This document shows positions 53,565 to 61,911 of a stretch of 64,000 nucleotides of DNA, piece after piece. This DNA is from Acidovorax sp. 1608163 (GTDB lineage Bacteria; Pseudomonadota; Gammaproteobacteria; Burkholderiales; Burkholderiaceae_C): positions 1,181,001 to 1,245,000 of the forward strand of contig NZ_CP033069.1 of the NCBI RefSeq assembly GCF_003669015.1, given 5' to 3'. The position numbers and the translations under genes are program-made. The number at the start of each line of letters is the position of its first letter. Positions within the stretch are counted from its first letter, which is position 1. The notes below the pieces were generated by a model. It worked only from the letters and a program-made list of their open reading frames with translations, was not told where the DNA came from and searched no databases.

Positions 53565-55650
53565 GCGCCGCCCCACGGGGTGGTGGCTGCCTTCCTTTTT
53601 GCGCCCCCACCGGTTTTTTCTGCTCTATGTGCTGGGGGTGCTGGGCTTTTTGGCCCTCATGACCTGGGCTGAGAGCCAGGGCCTGTCGCGCCACTGGATC
53701 GGGCCGATCTTTCTCTTTCTCACCGTGATGGTGTACGCCGGCATCGGCGTGTACGGGCGCACGTCTGACTCGGAGGAGTACTACGTGGCCGGGCGGCGCA
53801 TACCGCCCATGTACAACGGCATGGCCGCTGCCGCCGACTGGATGAGCGCGGCCTCGTTCATCAGCCTGTCCGGGGCGCTGTACCTGCAGGGGTTTTCGGG
53901 TACCTCGGGGCAGGCCGGTGGGCTGGCCTATTTGCTGGGCTGGACGGGCGGCTTTTGCCTGGTGGCGATGCTGATTGCGCCGCACCTGCGGGCCATGGGC
54001 CTGTACACCGTGCCCGATTTTTTCCATGTGCGCTTTGGCGGGCGCTGGCCGCGCATCATCGCGGCGCTGGCGGCGGTGCTGTGCTCGTTCACCTACGTGG
54101 TGGCACAGATTTACGGGGTGGGGCTCATCGCCTCGCGCCTTACAGGGGTGCAGTTCGAGATCGGCATCATGCTCGGCCTGGGGGGCGTGTTGCTGTGCTC
54201 GTTTCTGGGCGGCATGCGCGCCATCACCTGGACGCAGGTGGCGCAGTACGTGGTGCTGCTGCTGGCGTTTTTGATTCCTGTGTCCTGGCTGGCCTACAAG
54301 CAACTGGGCAACCCCCTGGCGCCCGCCGTGTATGGCGCGCAGATTGGCAAGATTGCGGACCTGGAAGCGCAGCTGCTGGATTCGCCGTCAGAGCACCAGG
54401 TGGTGCAAGCCTACCTGCGCCGCGCCAAAGACCTGGAAGCGCGGTTGCAGGATGTGGAGGGCGCCCTGGAGCGCGAGCGCGAGTTGGGGCGTGAGCGCAT
54501 CCACCAGTTGCGTGCCCAAAACGCCGATGTGGGCCTGATCGTCTCGGCCAGCCGCGAGCTGGCTGCCTTGCCCCGCGACGTAGCGGGTGCCCGCGAGCGC
54601 TGGACCCGCGAAATGCACGAGAACTACGAGCGCGCCAAGCCCCTGGGCGGGTTGCCGCTGCACAGCCAGGCCTATGCGGGCGACCCCAACGGCACACCCG
54701 AAGAGCAGCGCGAATACGACCTGGCGCGCCGCAACTTTCTGGCGCTGATGTTCTGCCTGATGGTGGGCACGGCGGGCCTGCCGCATCTGCTCACCCGCTA
54801 CTACACCTCGCCTACGGTGGCGGGGGCGCGGGCGTCGGTGGCGTGGTCGCTGTTTTTCATTGCCCTGCTGTATTTGAGCGCGCCCGCCTTGGCGGTGCTG
54901 GTCAAGTTCGAGGTCATGCAAAACCTGGTGGGCAGCAGCTTTGAGGCCCTGCCCAACTGGATGGCCCAGTGGGCGCGGGTGGACAGCTCGCTGCTGTCGA
55001 TTGAGGACGTCAACGGCGACGGCATCGTGCAGTTTGGCGAAATCCGCCTGGGGGCCGACCTCATCATGCTGGCCACGCCAGAGCTGGGGGGCTTGCCCTA
55101 TGTGGTGTCGGGCCTGGTGGCGGCGGGGGGGCTGGCGGCGGCGCTGTCCACGGCCGATGGGCTGCTGCTCACCATCAGCAATGCGTTGGTGCGCGACCTG
55201 TACTTCAGGGGTACCAAGCGCGATGCATCGCCAGAGCAGCGGGTGATTCTCACCAAGTTCACGCTGCTGTCGGTGGCGCTGTCGGCTGCCTTTGTGGCAG
55301 CGCTCAAACCGTCCGAGATCCTGACCATGGTTTCGGCATCGTTTTCGCTGGCAGCGTCGGCCTTTGTGCCGGTGATGGTGCTGGGCATTTTTTGGCGCGG
55401 CACTACCCGCAAGGGGGCGGTGGCGGGCATGTTGGCGGGCTTGGGTGTGGCGGTGTATTACCTGCTCTCGCATGTGCCTGCTGTGCGCGGTGCGCTGCCT
55501 GGATGGCTGCTGGCCAATGGCCTGTGGTTTGGTATCCAGCCCATCTCGGCCGGGGTGTTTGGTGTGCCGGCGGGGTTTGTTGCGGCAGCGGTGGTCAGCC
55601 GCATCACGCGCCCGGCGCCCGTGCCCACCGGGGTGCGGCTCGAAATCTGA
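53557..55650 (+). CDS. Sodium:solute symporter (SSS family, VC_2705-like, acetate/monocarboxylate type)
   Basis: This 697-residue membrane transporter uses a sodium gradient to import a small organic acid or similar solute. It has SSS helices with EEYYVAGRRIPPMYNGMAAA and ADWMSAASFISLSGALYLQG near the sodium site, and GGLAAALSTADGLLLTISNA late in the core. Two inserts stand out: a charged coiled-coil-like segment of about 120 residues (about 260-385, rich in Glu/Arg/Leu) between helices, and an EF-hand-like loop DVNGDGIVQFGE (484-495). The GTG at 53557 is chosen: GGAG lies 7 bases upstream and it overlaps the DUF4212 stop. An in-frame TTG at 53470 lies wholly inside that gene. The true substrate is unknown. 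Confidence 0.88.
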   Translation: MPERRPTGWWLPSFLRPHRFFLLYVLGVLGFLALMTWAESQGLSRHWIGPIFLFLTVMVYAGIGVYGRTSDSEEYYVAGRRIPPMYNGMAAAADWMSAASFISLSGALYLQGFSGTSGQAGGLAYLLGWTGGFCLVAMLIAPHLRAMGLYTVPDFFHVRFGGRWPRIIAALAAVLCSFTYVVAQIYGVGLIASRLTGVQFEIGIMLGLGGVLLCSFLGGMRAITWTQVAQYVVLLLAFLIPVSWLAYKQLGNPLAPAVYGAQIGKIADLEAQLLDSPSEHQVVQAYLRRAKDLEARLQDVEGALERERELGRERIHQLRAQNADVGLIVSASRELAALPRDVAGARERWTREMHENYERAKPLGGLPLHSQAYAGDPNGTPEEQREYDLARRNFLALMFCLMVGTAGLPHLLTRYYTSPTVAGARASVAWSLFFIALLYLSAPALAVLVKFEVMQNLVGSSFEALPNWMAQWARVDSSLLSIEDVNGDGIVQFGEIRLGADLIMLATPELGGLPYVVSGLVAAGGLAAALSTADGLLLTISNALVRDLYFRGTKRDASPEQRVILTKFTLLSVALSAAFVAALKPSEILTMVSASFSLAASAFVPVMVLGIFWRGTTRKGAVAGMLAGLGVAVYYLLSHVPAVRGALPGWLLANGLWFGIQPISAGVFGVPAGFVAAAVVSRITRPAPVPTGVRLEI

Positions 55651-55825
55651 GAATCTGTCTCAGCCCCTGCGGTGGCGATTCGGCTTCTGTTCCGGCGCTG
55701 CACGGCGTTCGACAAAGGTGAACCAATTCTTATGGATAAACCCCATACCCAATTGTCACCAAATGTGCCACGCTGTGCCCCAGGTTGCGCCCAGCGGTGC
55801 AGCCTGATTTAAACCCAGGAGGCAC

Positions 55826-56314
55826 ATGGTTCTCGTCAAAACGCAGGCAGGTCAGGATGCAATGAAGGATCGGCACGGTGGACTGACGTCCAGGCAACGC
55901 TCGGCATTCATCCTGTTTGATGGCAAGCGGACTTTGGGCGAGGTGTTGGCCGCCACGGCCGCCATGGGCATTACGCAGGACGATGTGCAGGCCATGATCG
56001 AGCAAGGCCTGCTGGCCCCCGTGGGCGGTGCTGCGCTGCCCGCAGCAGCGGTTGCAGCACCTGCTGCCGCGCCATCGGCAACCCCTGCGGAGGGCGGGGC
56101 GGGCGAGACTGCCAGGCCGTCACAGCAACGCTACAAAGATGCCTACCCCGTGGCCACGGCCATGACGGCCGCCCTGGGCCTGCGCGGTTTTCGACTGAAC
56201 CTGGCGGTGGAGGCGGCTTCGAGCTTTGAAGACCTGGCTGCACTGGCCCCCAAGATCAAGGAAGCGGTGGGAGAGGCCAAGTACGAACCCCTGCGCAAGG
56301 CGCTGTTTGGGTGA
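55826..56314 (+). CDS. Conserved-looking small protein with winged-helix-like N-terminus
   Basis: This 162-residue soluble protein has an excellent AGGAGG 3 bases before the ATG at 55826. The first 65 residues (LTSRQRSAFILFDGKRTLGE then TAAMGITQDDVQAMIEQGLL) look like a winged-helix fold that reads out a threshold, as seen in small beta-proteobacterial hypothetical proteins. A linker of Ala/Pro/Gly (about 66-100) leads to a C-terminal helical part with RYKDAYPVATAMTAALGLRG. No catalytic motif is visible. It is monocistronic and ends before a bidirectional terminator. I cannot name its function; binding of DNA or a partner protein is a guess. Confidence 0.75.
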   Translation: MVLVKTQAGQDAMKDRHGGLTSRQRSAFILFDGKRTLGEVLAATAAMGITQDDVQAMIEQGLLAPVGGAALPAAAVAAPAAAPSATPAEGGAGETARPSQQRYKDAYPVATAMTAALGLRGFRLNLAVEAASSFEDLAALAPKIKEAVGEAKYEPLRKALFG

Positions 56315-56348
56315 TGGAGGGGCGCCCCAACCCAGCGGATTCACCATG

Positions 56349-56379
56349 AAAAAAGCCAACCGATCCGGTTGGCTTTTTT
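56349..56379. terminator. Bidirectional intrinsic terminator
   Basis: AAAAAAGCCAACCG and CGGTTGGCTTTTTT form a 14-bp stem with a 3-base loop, giving a T-run on both strands. It serves the small protein gene on the plus strand and the FKBP gene on the minus strand. Confidence 0.95.
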
Positions 56380-56412
56380 GTTGGGGGGCGTGAGCCGCGG
56401 GGCTGCCAGCGC

Positions 56413-56769
56413 TCAGCGCACCTTCAGCAGTTCCACATCAAACTTCAGGGTGGCGTTCGGGGGGATCACGCCGCCCGCGCCGCGTGCACCGTAGCCCAGG
56501 GCTGCGGGGATGATCAGCGTGCGTTGGCCGCCGATCTTCATGCCTTGCACGCCTTCGTCCCAGCCCTTGATGACCATGCCAGCGCCCAGCGAGAACTCGA
56601 AGGGGTCATTGCGGTCGCGGCTGGAGTCGAACTTGGCGCCTTGCTCGCCATCCTTGTACAGCCAGCCGGTGTAGTGCACCGAAACGCTGGCGCCCTTGGT
56701 GGCTTCGGCGCCTTCGCCCACAGTGGTGTCTTCGTATTGCAGGCCAGAGGCGGTGGTGGTGAGGGCCAT
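56413..56769 (-). CDS. FKBP-type peptidyl-prolyl cis-trans isomerase
   Basis: This 118-residue protein is a single FKBP domain without signal peptide, so it is cytoplasmic. It has the family core VSVHYTGWLYKDGEQGAKFD, the EFSLGAGMVIKGWDEGVQGM segment, TLIIPAALGYGARG and the closing TLKFDVELLKV. Aromatic and Asp residues of the active site (Y33, D47, W70 region) are present. It catalyses prolyl isomerisation in protein folding. It has its own ribosome site and a shared terminator; a dispersed repeat lies just upstream. Confidence 0.95.
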   Translation of the reverse strand: MALTTTASGLQYEDTTVGEGAEATKGASVSVHYTGWLYKDGEQGAKFDSSRDRNDPFEFSLGAGMVIKGWDEGVQGMKIGGQRTLIIPAALGYGARGAGGVIPPNATLKFDVELLKVR

Positions 56770-56780
56770 GGAATGTCCTT

Positions 56781-56848
56781 TTGCTATTGAAAATATAGCT
56801 TGTAGCGCTTGTCTATCAAGCCTTAGGGGGTGTTTTTGCTTGATGTTT
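56781..56848 (+). repeat. Dispersed hairpin repeat, copy 6
   Basis: TTGCTATTGAAAATATAGCT is followed by TGTAGCGCTTGTCTATCAAG and TTTTTGCTTGAT. The stem is weaker than in copies 3 and 4. It lies between the HxlR-type gene and the FKBP gene. Confidence 0.7.
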
Positions 56849-56882
56849 GCGCCGCCTGGGCGCTGCCATCAGCGGGCCGGGT

Positions 56883-57194
56883 TCAGGCCTGCTTCTTGGC
56901 GCGGCCTGCCACCCAGCGTGTGGCGAAGGCTTGCACATCGTTCAGGCGCTTGAGCAGGTCGGCGCCCGAGGCGGTCACGGTGTAGCCGTCGTTGCCGTGG
57001 TCCAGCAGGCCAGCTTCGCGCAGCTCTTTGATGCGGGTGTTCAGGGTGTTGGGGGTGATGCCGCCCACGCTGTCTTGCAGCAGGCGGAAGGTTTGGGGGT
57101 GCCCGTCCCGCAGGGCCCACAGCACGCGCAGCGCGTAACGGCATTCGAGCCGTTCAAACAGCTGGTGGATGGCGGCGTTTTCTTTGGAGCTCAT
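56883..57194 (-). CDS. HxlR-type winged-helix regulator
   Basis: This 103-residue DNA-binding protein has an HxlR-like core: FERLECRYALRVLWAL (first helices with one Cys), QTFRLLQDSVGGITPNTLNT (recognition region), IKELREAGLLDHGNDGYTVT (wing) and a C-terminal dimer helix. The single Cys near the N-terminus is in a position where some relatives sense oxidants or aldehydes. AGGAGAAG precedes the ATG at 57194. An in-frame upstream ATG (57260) is rejected because that site would then be internal. A perfect dyad about 100 bases upstream is a candidate autoregulatory site. The target gene is unknown. Confidence 0.85.
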   Translation of the reverse strand: MSSKENAAIHQLFERLECRYALRVLWALRDGHPQTFRLLQDSVGGITPNTLNTRIKELREAGLLDHGNDGYTVTASGADLLKRLNDVQAFATRWVAGRAKKQA

Positions 57195-57291
57195 GGATGC
57201 TTCTCCTTGCGCGAGTGTTGGGTCGGTTATTTGGGAGCAGGGTGCTTGCGCACCTGCCAATGCGCTGCGACTATAGCGCGGAACCTATTTT

Positions 57292-57308
57292 GCTACAAGT
57301 TTGGTAGC
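57292..57308. promoter_or_regulatory. Candidate operator of the HxlR-type regulator
   Basis: GCTACAAGTTTGGTAGC is a perfect 5-7-5 inverted repeat flanked by TTTT on the left and TCAAAA on the right, extending the symmetry. It lies in the promoter region of the regulator gene in an otherwise G/C-rich area. Confidence 0.55.
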
Positions 57309-57465
57309 TCAAAAGGCAATCTGCATATGCGATAGACCCTTGATTTTGGGCCTTGTTTTTATGCCTGCCCAGCGGGGTTTTGTCAGGGGTTTTCGCCCGT
57401 GCAGCCACCGATTTTTGGCACAGGCAACCCTGGCCGTGGGTGGGCTGACCAGTGTGGCACGCAGG

Positions 57466-58386
57466 CTACGCGGGCAGGGCCTGCGCAGCCGGGAGTTGGA
57501 CGGCCAGGTGCTGCAGCAGCAGCTGCGCTGCAGGGGGCAGCGCCGCCTCATCGCGAAAGCAAATGGCAAAGCGGCGCTGGGCCCACGGGTCACTCAGCGG
57601 CACGATGCGCACCGGCGCTGTGCTGGCAAAGGGCGCAGCCACCTCGCGGGGCACCACGCTGATGGCCAGGTTGGCCCGCACCACGCGCAGGGCCGCGTCA
57701 AAGTTGGACACCAGCACCCGGTGGGCCAGCGTCTTGCCCTCCACCGCCGCAGCGCGGGCCAGCAGCACCTGCACCGCGCTCAGCGCGGGCATGCTCACAA
57801 ACTCGTAACCCAGCACATCGGCAAAGCGCACCGTGGGCAGTTGTGCCACAGGGTGCGATGCGTGGGCCACGATGGCCAGGTGGTCGCTGCGGTAGCTGCG
57901 CGTTTGCAGGCCGCTCAGGTCGGCCGCGTCCCAGCAGATGCCGATGGACGCGCTGCCCTCGCGGATGCCCTGCACCACGTCCGGGCTCACCCGCTCTTCC
58001 ATGCTGATCTGGATGTCGCGGTGGGCAGGGTCTTGCAAAAACGCCGCCACATCATCGGCCAACGATTCCGCCATGACTGAGGCCGTGACCAGCATGCGCA
58101 CATGGCCCCGGGTGCCGGTGGCATACGCGGCCATGTCGCGCTCGATCTGCCCCACGCTGGCCAGCATGGTGCGGGCGTGCTCCAGCAGCGTCTCGCCCGC
58201 CGGGGTAGGCACCACGCCCCGGCGCTTGCGTAGCAGCAGGGGCGTGCCCACCACGTCTTCCAACTGCGCCAGCCGCTTGCTGATGGCCGAACCCACGATG
58301 GATTCCTGCTCGGCCACCCGCGCAATGCTGCGCTGGTCGCACACGGCGGCAAACAGGCGCAGGGTCTGCAAATCAAGGTCGCGCAT
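57466..58386 (-). CDS. LysR-type transcriptional regulator
   Basis: This 306-residue regulator has an N-terminal helix-turn-helix (DLQTLRLFAAVCDQRSIARV and SAISKRLAQLEDVVGTPLLL), a long linker helix and a two-lobe effector domain beginning HVRMLVTASVMAESLADDVA. It is divergent from the lyase/CoA-transferase/binding-protein genes, with 119 bases between starts that hold a LysR-type dyad, so it very probably controls them in response to a pathway acid or CoA ester. It belongs to a LysR group common next to such Bug/TctC clusters in beta-proteobacteria. Confidence 0.92.
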   Translation of the reverse strand: MRDLDLQTLRLFAAVCDQRSIARVAEQESIVGSAISKRLAQLEDVVGTPLLLRKRRGVVPTPAGETLLEHARTMLASVGQIERDMAAYATGTRGHVRMLVTASVMAESLADDVAAFLQDPAHRDIQISMEERVSPDVVQGIREGSASIGICWDAADLSGLQTRSYRSDHLAIVAHASHPVAQLPTVRFADVLGYEFVSMPALSAVQVLLARAAAVEGKTLAHRVLVSNFDAALRVVRANLAISVVPREVAAPFASTAPVRIVPLSDPWAQRRFAICFRDEAALPPAAQLLLQHLAVQLPAAQALPA

Positions 58387-58450
58387 GGCAAGTCTCCAGG
58401 GAGTGTGATGTTCTGTTTGGGAATGTTATGGATTCCGAGATGTATTTTCT

Positions 58451-58475
58451 GATTCTTTTTGGAATTTTTAGAATC
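58451..58475. promoter_or_regulatory. LysR-type dyad in divergent promoter
   Basis: GATTCT and AGAATC (6-13-6) enclose TTTTGGAATTTTT. Further GGAAT/GATTCC units lie at 58419-58436. This AT-rich island between the LysR gene and its likely target has the T-N11-A spaced dyad form expected for LysR regulators. Confidence 0.55.
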
Positions 58476-58505
58476 GTCCCCAAACCCACCCCAAAGAGAC
58501 ATCCC

Positions 58506-59477
58506 GTGAGCACTTCCCCGATCCCGTCAGACCTGCAGCCCCCCGTGGCCCGCGCCATCGTTCGCGAAGTGGGGCTGCGTGACGGCCTGCAAAGCATTGC
58601 CCGTGTGCTGCCCACGGCCCAGAAGATCGAGTGGGTGAACGCCGCCTACGCCGCCGGGCAGCGCGAGATCGAGGTGGGCTCTTTCGTCCCCGCCCGCCTG
58701 TTGCCCCAGCTGGCCGACACCGCCGAGGTGCTGGCCTACGCGCAAACGCTGCCGGGCCTGCGCGCCTCGGTGCTGGTGCCCAACCTGAAAGGGGCCGAGC
58801 GTGCGCTGGAATGTGGCGCGCACCTGATGGTCGTGCCCCTGTCGGCCAGCCACGCCCACAGCCTGGCCAACCTGCGCAAGACGCCCGACGAGGTGGTGGC
58901 CGAGGTGGCCCGCATCCGCGCTGCCCGCGATGCGGCAGGCAGCGCCACGCTGATCGAAGGCGGCGTAGGCACCGCCTTTGGCTGCACGCTGCAGGGCGAG
59001 GTGGTCGAGAGCGAAGTGCTGCGCTTGATGCAAGCCCTGCTCGACGCGGGGGCCGACCGCGTGAGCCTTGCCGATACGGTAGGTTTTGCCGACCCGGCTA
59101 GCGTGCAGCGCCTGTTTGCCAAGGCCCGCGCCCTGGTGGGCGAGCGGCTGGCCTGCGCGCACTTTCATGACACGCGCGGCATGGGCCTGGCCAATGCCTA
59201 CGCGGCTTGGCAAACCGGCATCACCCGCTTTGACGCTTGCCTGGCGGGCATTGGCGGCTGCCCCCACGCGCCGGGCGCCAGCGGCAATGTCACCACCGAA
59301 GACCTGGAATACATGCTGCAGCGCATGGGCGTCGCCACCGGCGTCGACGTGCCTGCGCTGCTGGCGCTGCGCCAGCGGCTGGCTGGCTGGCTGGCGGGCG
59401 AGGTGTTGCACGGTGCGCTGTGGCAAGCAGGCCTTCCCCGCCACACACCGCTCCACCTGGCCGCTGCAGCGGTTTGA
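58506..59477 (+). CDS. HMG-CoA-lyase-family enzyme (HMG-CoA or citramalyl-CoA lyase-like)
   Basis: This 323-residue TIM-barrel lyase cleaves a 3-hydroxyacyl-CoA to acetyl-CoA and a keto acid in its family. The metal/catalytic Asp is in REVGLRDGLQ (D26), the metal His pair is HFHD in AHFHDTRGMGLANAYAA, and the active-site Cys (C252) is in GIGGCPHAPGASGN, which fits the HMG-CoA lyase signature closely. The GTG at 58506 is taken as start, since the frame upstream to 58428 runs through the regulatory dyad. The family III CoA-transferase gene 18 bases on suggests the pair activates a dicarboxylic acid and splits it; citramalate- or itaconate-type acids and 3-hydroxy-3-methylglutarate are both possible. 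Confidence 0.88.
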   Translation: MSTSPIPSDLQPPVARAIVREVGLRDGLQSIARVLPTAQKIEWVNAAYAAGQREIEVGSFVPARLLPQLADTAEVLAYAQTLPGLRASVLVPNLKGAERALECGAHLMVVPLSASHAHSLANLRKTPDEVVAEVARIRAARDAAGSATLIEGGVGTAFGCTLQGEVVESEVLRLMQALLDAGADRVSLADTVGFADPASVQRLFAKARALVGERLACAHFHDTRGMGLANAYAAWQTGITRFDACLAGIGGCPHAPGASGNVTTEDLEYMLQRMGVATGVDVPALLALRQRLAGWLAGEVLHGALWQAGLPRHTPLHLAAAAV

Positions 59478-59495
59478 TTTCTGTATCGTTCGCCC

Positions 59496-60737
59496 ATGAC
59501 AAGCACCACCTCTACTTCTTCTTCCCCGTCCGAATCGCCCAAATCGTCCGCAGGCCCCTTGCCCCTGGCGGGCCTGCGGGTCGTTGAGTTCACCCACATG
59601 GTCATGGGCCCCACCTGCGGCATGGTGCTGGGCGATCTGGGGGCCGAGGTCATCAAGGTCGAGCCCGTGGAGGGCGACCGCACTCGCCACCTGTTGGGCG
59701 CCGGGGCGGGCTTCTTTCCCATGTTCAACCGCAACAAGAAAAGCATCGCGCTGGACCTGCGCAACCCCGAAGGGCTGGAAGTGGCCCGCAAGCTGGCCGC
59801 GTCGGCCGACGTGGTGGCGCAAAACTTCAAGCCCGGCGTGATGACCAAGTACGGGCTGGATTACGCAGCGCTGTCGCAGCTCAACCCCCGGCTCATCTAC
59901 GTGAACCACACCGGCTTTCTGGCCGGGCCGTACGAGCACCGCACTGCGCTCGACGAGGTGGTGCAGATGATGGGCGGCCTGGCCTACATGACCGGGCGCC
60001 CCGGCGACCCGCTGCGCGCAGGCAGCAGCGTCAACGACATCATGGGCGGCATGTTTGGCGCGATTGGCGCCATGGCGGCGCTAATGCAGCGCGGCATCAC
60101 CGGGCGCGGGCAAGAGGTGGACTCGGCCTTGTTCGAGAACAACGTGTTCCTCGTCGGCCAGCACATGATGCAGTACGCCGTGACCGGCAAGCCCGCCGCC
60201 CCCATGCCCGACCGCATCTCCTCGTGGGCGCTGTACGACGTGTTCACGGTCAAAGAGGGCGAGCAGATCTTTCTGGCCGCCGTGAGCGATGCGCAGTGGC
60301 TCACCTTCTGCGACGCCATGGGCTATGCCGACCTGAAGGCCGACCCGCAACTCGTTACCAACAACGACCGCGTGCGCGCCCGCCCCACGCTGATGCCCGA
60401 CCTGCGCCAGCGCCTGGCCGCCCACAGCGCGGCGGAATTGGCCGCCATTTTTGAAAAGCACGGCCTGCCGTTTGCCCCCATTTCGCGGCCCGAGCAGTTG
60501 CTGGACGACCCGCACCTCAACGCTACTGGCGGCCTGGCCGACATCACCTTGCCCGACGGCGAGCGCGCCGGGCAAACCGCCCGCACCACGCTGCTCCCGT
60601 TGGCCATGGACGGCCAGCGCCTGGGCGTGCGCCTGCAGCCCCCGGTGCTGGGCCAGCACACGGCGGCTTTGATGCAAGAGCTGGGCTACACGCCCGAGCA
60701 GGTGCAGGCGCTGCAGCAGGCGGGCGCCGTGGCCTGA
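59496..60737 (+). CDS. Family III CoA-transferase (CaiB/BaiF)
   Basis: This 413-residue enzyme transfers CoA between acids (for example succinyl-CoA as donor). After a Ser/Thr/Pro-rich start come LAGLRVVEFTHMVMGPTCGM, LGDLGAEVIKVEPVEGDRTR, NRNKKSIALDLRNPEG, and the catalytic Asp (D153) in TALDEVVQMMGG, followed by AGSSVNDIMGGMFGAIGAMA. All are family landmarks. It is 18 bases after the lyase gene and 95 bases before the binding-protein gene, so it probably activates the acid the lyase then cleaves. The substrate is inferred from context only. Confidence 0.93.
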   Translation: MTSTTSTSSSPSESPKSSAGPLPLAGLRVVEFTHMVMGPTCGMVLGDLGAEVIKVEPVEGDRTRHLLGAGAGFFPMFNRNKKSIALDLRNPEGLEVARKLAASADVVAQNFKPGVMTKYGLDYAALSQLNPRLIYVNHTGFLAGPYEHRTALDEVVQMMGGLAYMTGRPGDPLRAGSSVNDIMGGMFGAIGAMAALMQRGITGRGQEVDSALFENNVFLVGQHMMQYAVTGKPAAPMPDRISSWALYDVFTVKEGEQIFLAAVSDAQWLTFCDAMGYADLKADPQLVTNNDRVRARPTLMPDLRQRLAAHSAAELAAIFEKHGLPFAPISRPEQLLDDPHLNATGGLADITLPDGERAGQTARTTLLPLAMDGQRLGVRLQPPVLGQHTAALMQELGYTPEQVQALQQAGAVA

Positions 60738-60832
60738 ACTGACTGGGCAGGCCTTGAACACCCCCGCCTGAGACCAGCACAGCAACAGACTGCGCGGCCC
60801 ACGGCGGATTGACCACCATAACGGAACACACC

Positions 60833-61897
60833 ATGACGAATCAGCCCCCGAAAGCCGTGGCCCCAGGCCTGTGCAGCCCCTTTGCTCCCTCTGCCACCCC
60901 GGCATCTCTGGTATCCCCCACCCGGCGCCAAGCCTTGTGGCTGGGGGCCGCCGCCCTGGGCGCTGCCGCCATCACCCGCCCGGGCCTGGTGCGGGCGCAA
61001 AGCCTGGGCGACCGGCCATTGCGCATCATCTTGCCGCTGTCTGCAGGCTCGGGGGCCGATGGCGCCATCCGCGCCATCAGCAACAGCCTGGCCAAGGCGT
61101 TGGGCCAGCCGGTGGTGATTGAAAACCTGCCCGGCGCGGGCGGCATCACCGGCACCACGCAGATCGTGCGGGCGCCCAAGGACGGCTCGGTGATCGGCGT
61201 GGTGTCGAACAACCATGTGGTCAATCCCAGCGTGTACAAGAACATTCCGTTCGACTCGCTGGCCGACATTGCGCCCATCACCATCCTGGGCGCCACGCCG
61301 TTTGTGCTGGTGGCCCACCCGTCGGTGCCCGCCAAAAATGTGCAGGAGCTGATCGCCTACGCCAAGTCCAAGCCCGGGGTGCTCAACTACGGCTCGTCGG
61401 GCAACGGCACCATCCTGCACCTGGGGGCTGCCATGTTTGTGGACCAGGCCAAGGTCGCCATCCAGCACATTCCCTACAAGGGCATGGGCCCGCTGATGAA
61501 CGACGTGCTGGGCGGCCAGGTGCAGCTGGCGGTGGTGGCTGTGGCGCCAGCGGCCGCGCACATCAAGTCGGGATCGCTGCGCGCCCTGGGCGTGACCACG
61601 GCCACGCGCGTGGCCTCGCTGCCCGGCGTGCCCACCATTGCAGAGCAAGGTTTGCCCGCGTACGAGCTGGACGGCTGGATCGCCCCTGTGGCGCCCACCG
61701 GTCTGCCCAAGGCGGAGCTGGCCCGCCTGTTCAACGGCTTCAAGGCCGCCATGGACATGCCCGAGGCGCGCGATGCCCTCATCGCCCAGGGCTACGACAT
61801 CAAGCTCACCCCGCCTGATGCCGCTGCCGCCTTCTTCCGCACCGAGGCGGCGCGCATGGCGCAGGTGGTGAAAGCCGCCAACGTGAAGGTGGATTGA
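60833..61897 (+). CDS. Bug/TctC-family periplasmic solute-binding protein
   Basis: This 354-residue extracytoplasmic binding protein of the tripartite tricarboxylate transporter type has a twin-Arg-type signal (TRRQALWLGAAALGAAAITR, cleavage near VRAQ). The mature chain starts PLRIILPLSAGSGADGAIRA, with GQPVVIENLPGAGGITGTTQ and YGSSGNGTILHLGAAMF ligand-loop motifs. No TctA/TctB membrane genes are nearby, as is common for the many orphan Bug proteins of beta-proteobacteria. It presumably binds the acid processed by the two preceding enzymes. Its ribosome site is weak (CGGAA before 60833). Confidence 0.93.
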   Translation: MTNQPPKAVAPGLCSPFAPSATPASLVSPTRRQALWLGAAALGAAAITRPGLVRAQSLGDRPLRIILPLSAGSGADGAIRAISNSLAKALGQPVVIENLPGAGGITGTTQIVRAPKDGSVIGVVSNNHVVNPSVYKNIPFDSLADIAPITILGATPFVLVAHPSVPAKNVQELIAYAKSKPGVLNYGSSGNGTILHLGAAMFVDQAKVAIQHIPYKGMGPLMNDVLGGQVQLAVVAVAPAAAHIKSGSLRALGVTTATRVASLPGVPTIAEQGLPAYELDGWIAPVAPTGLPKAELARLFNGFKAAMDMPEARDALIAQGYDIKLTPPDAAAAFFRTEAARMAQVVKAANVKVD

Positions 61898-61911
61898 GGC
61901 GGGGTTAACAG

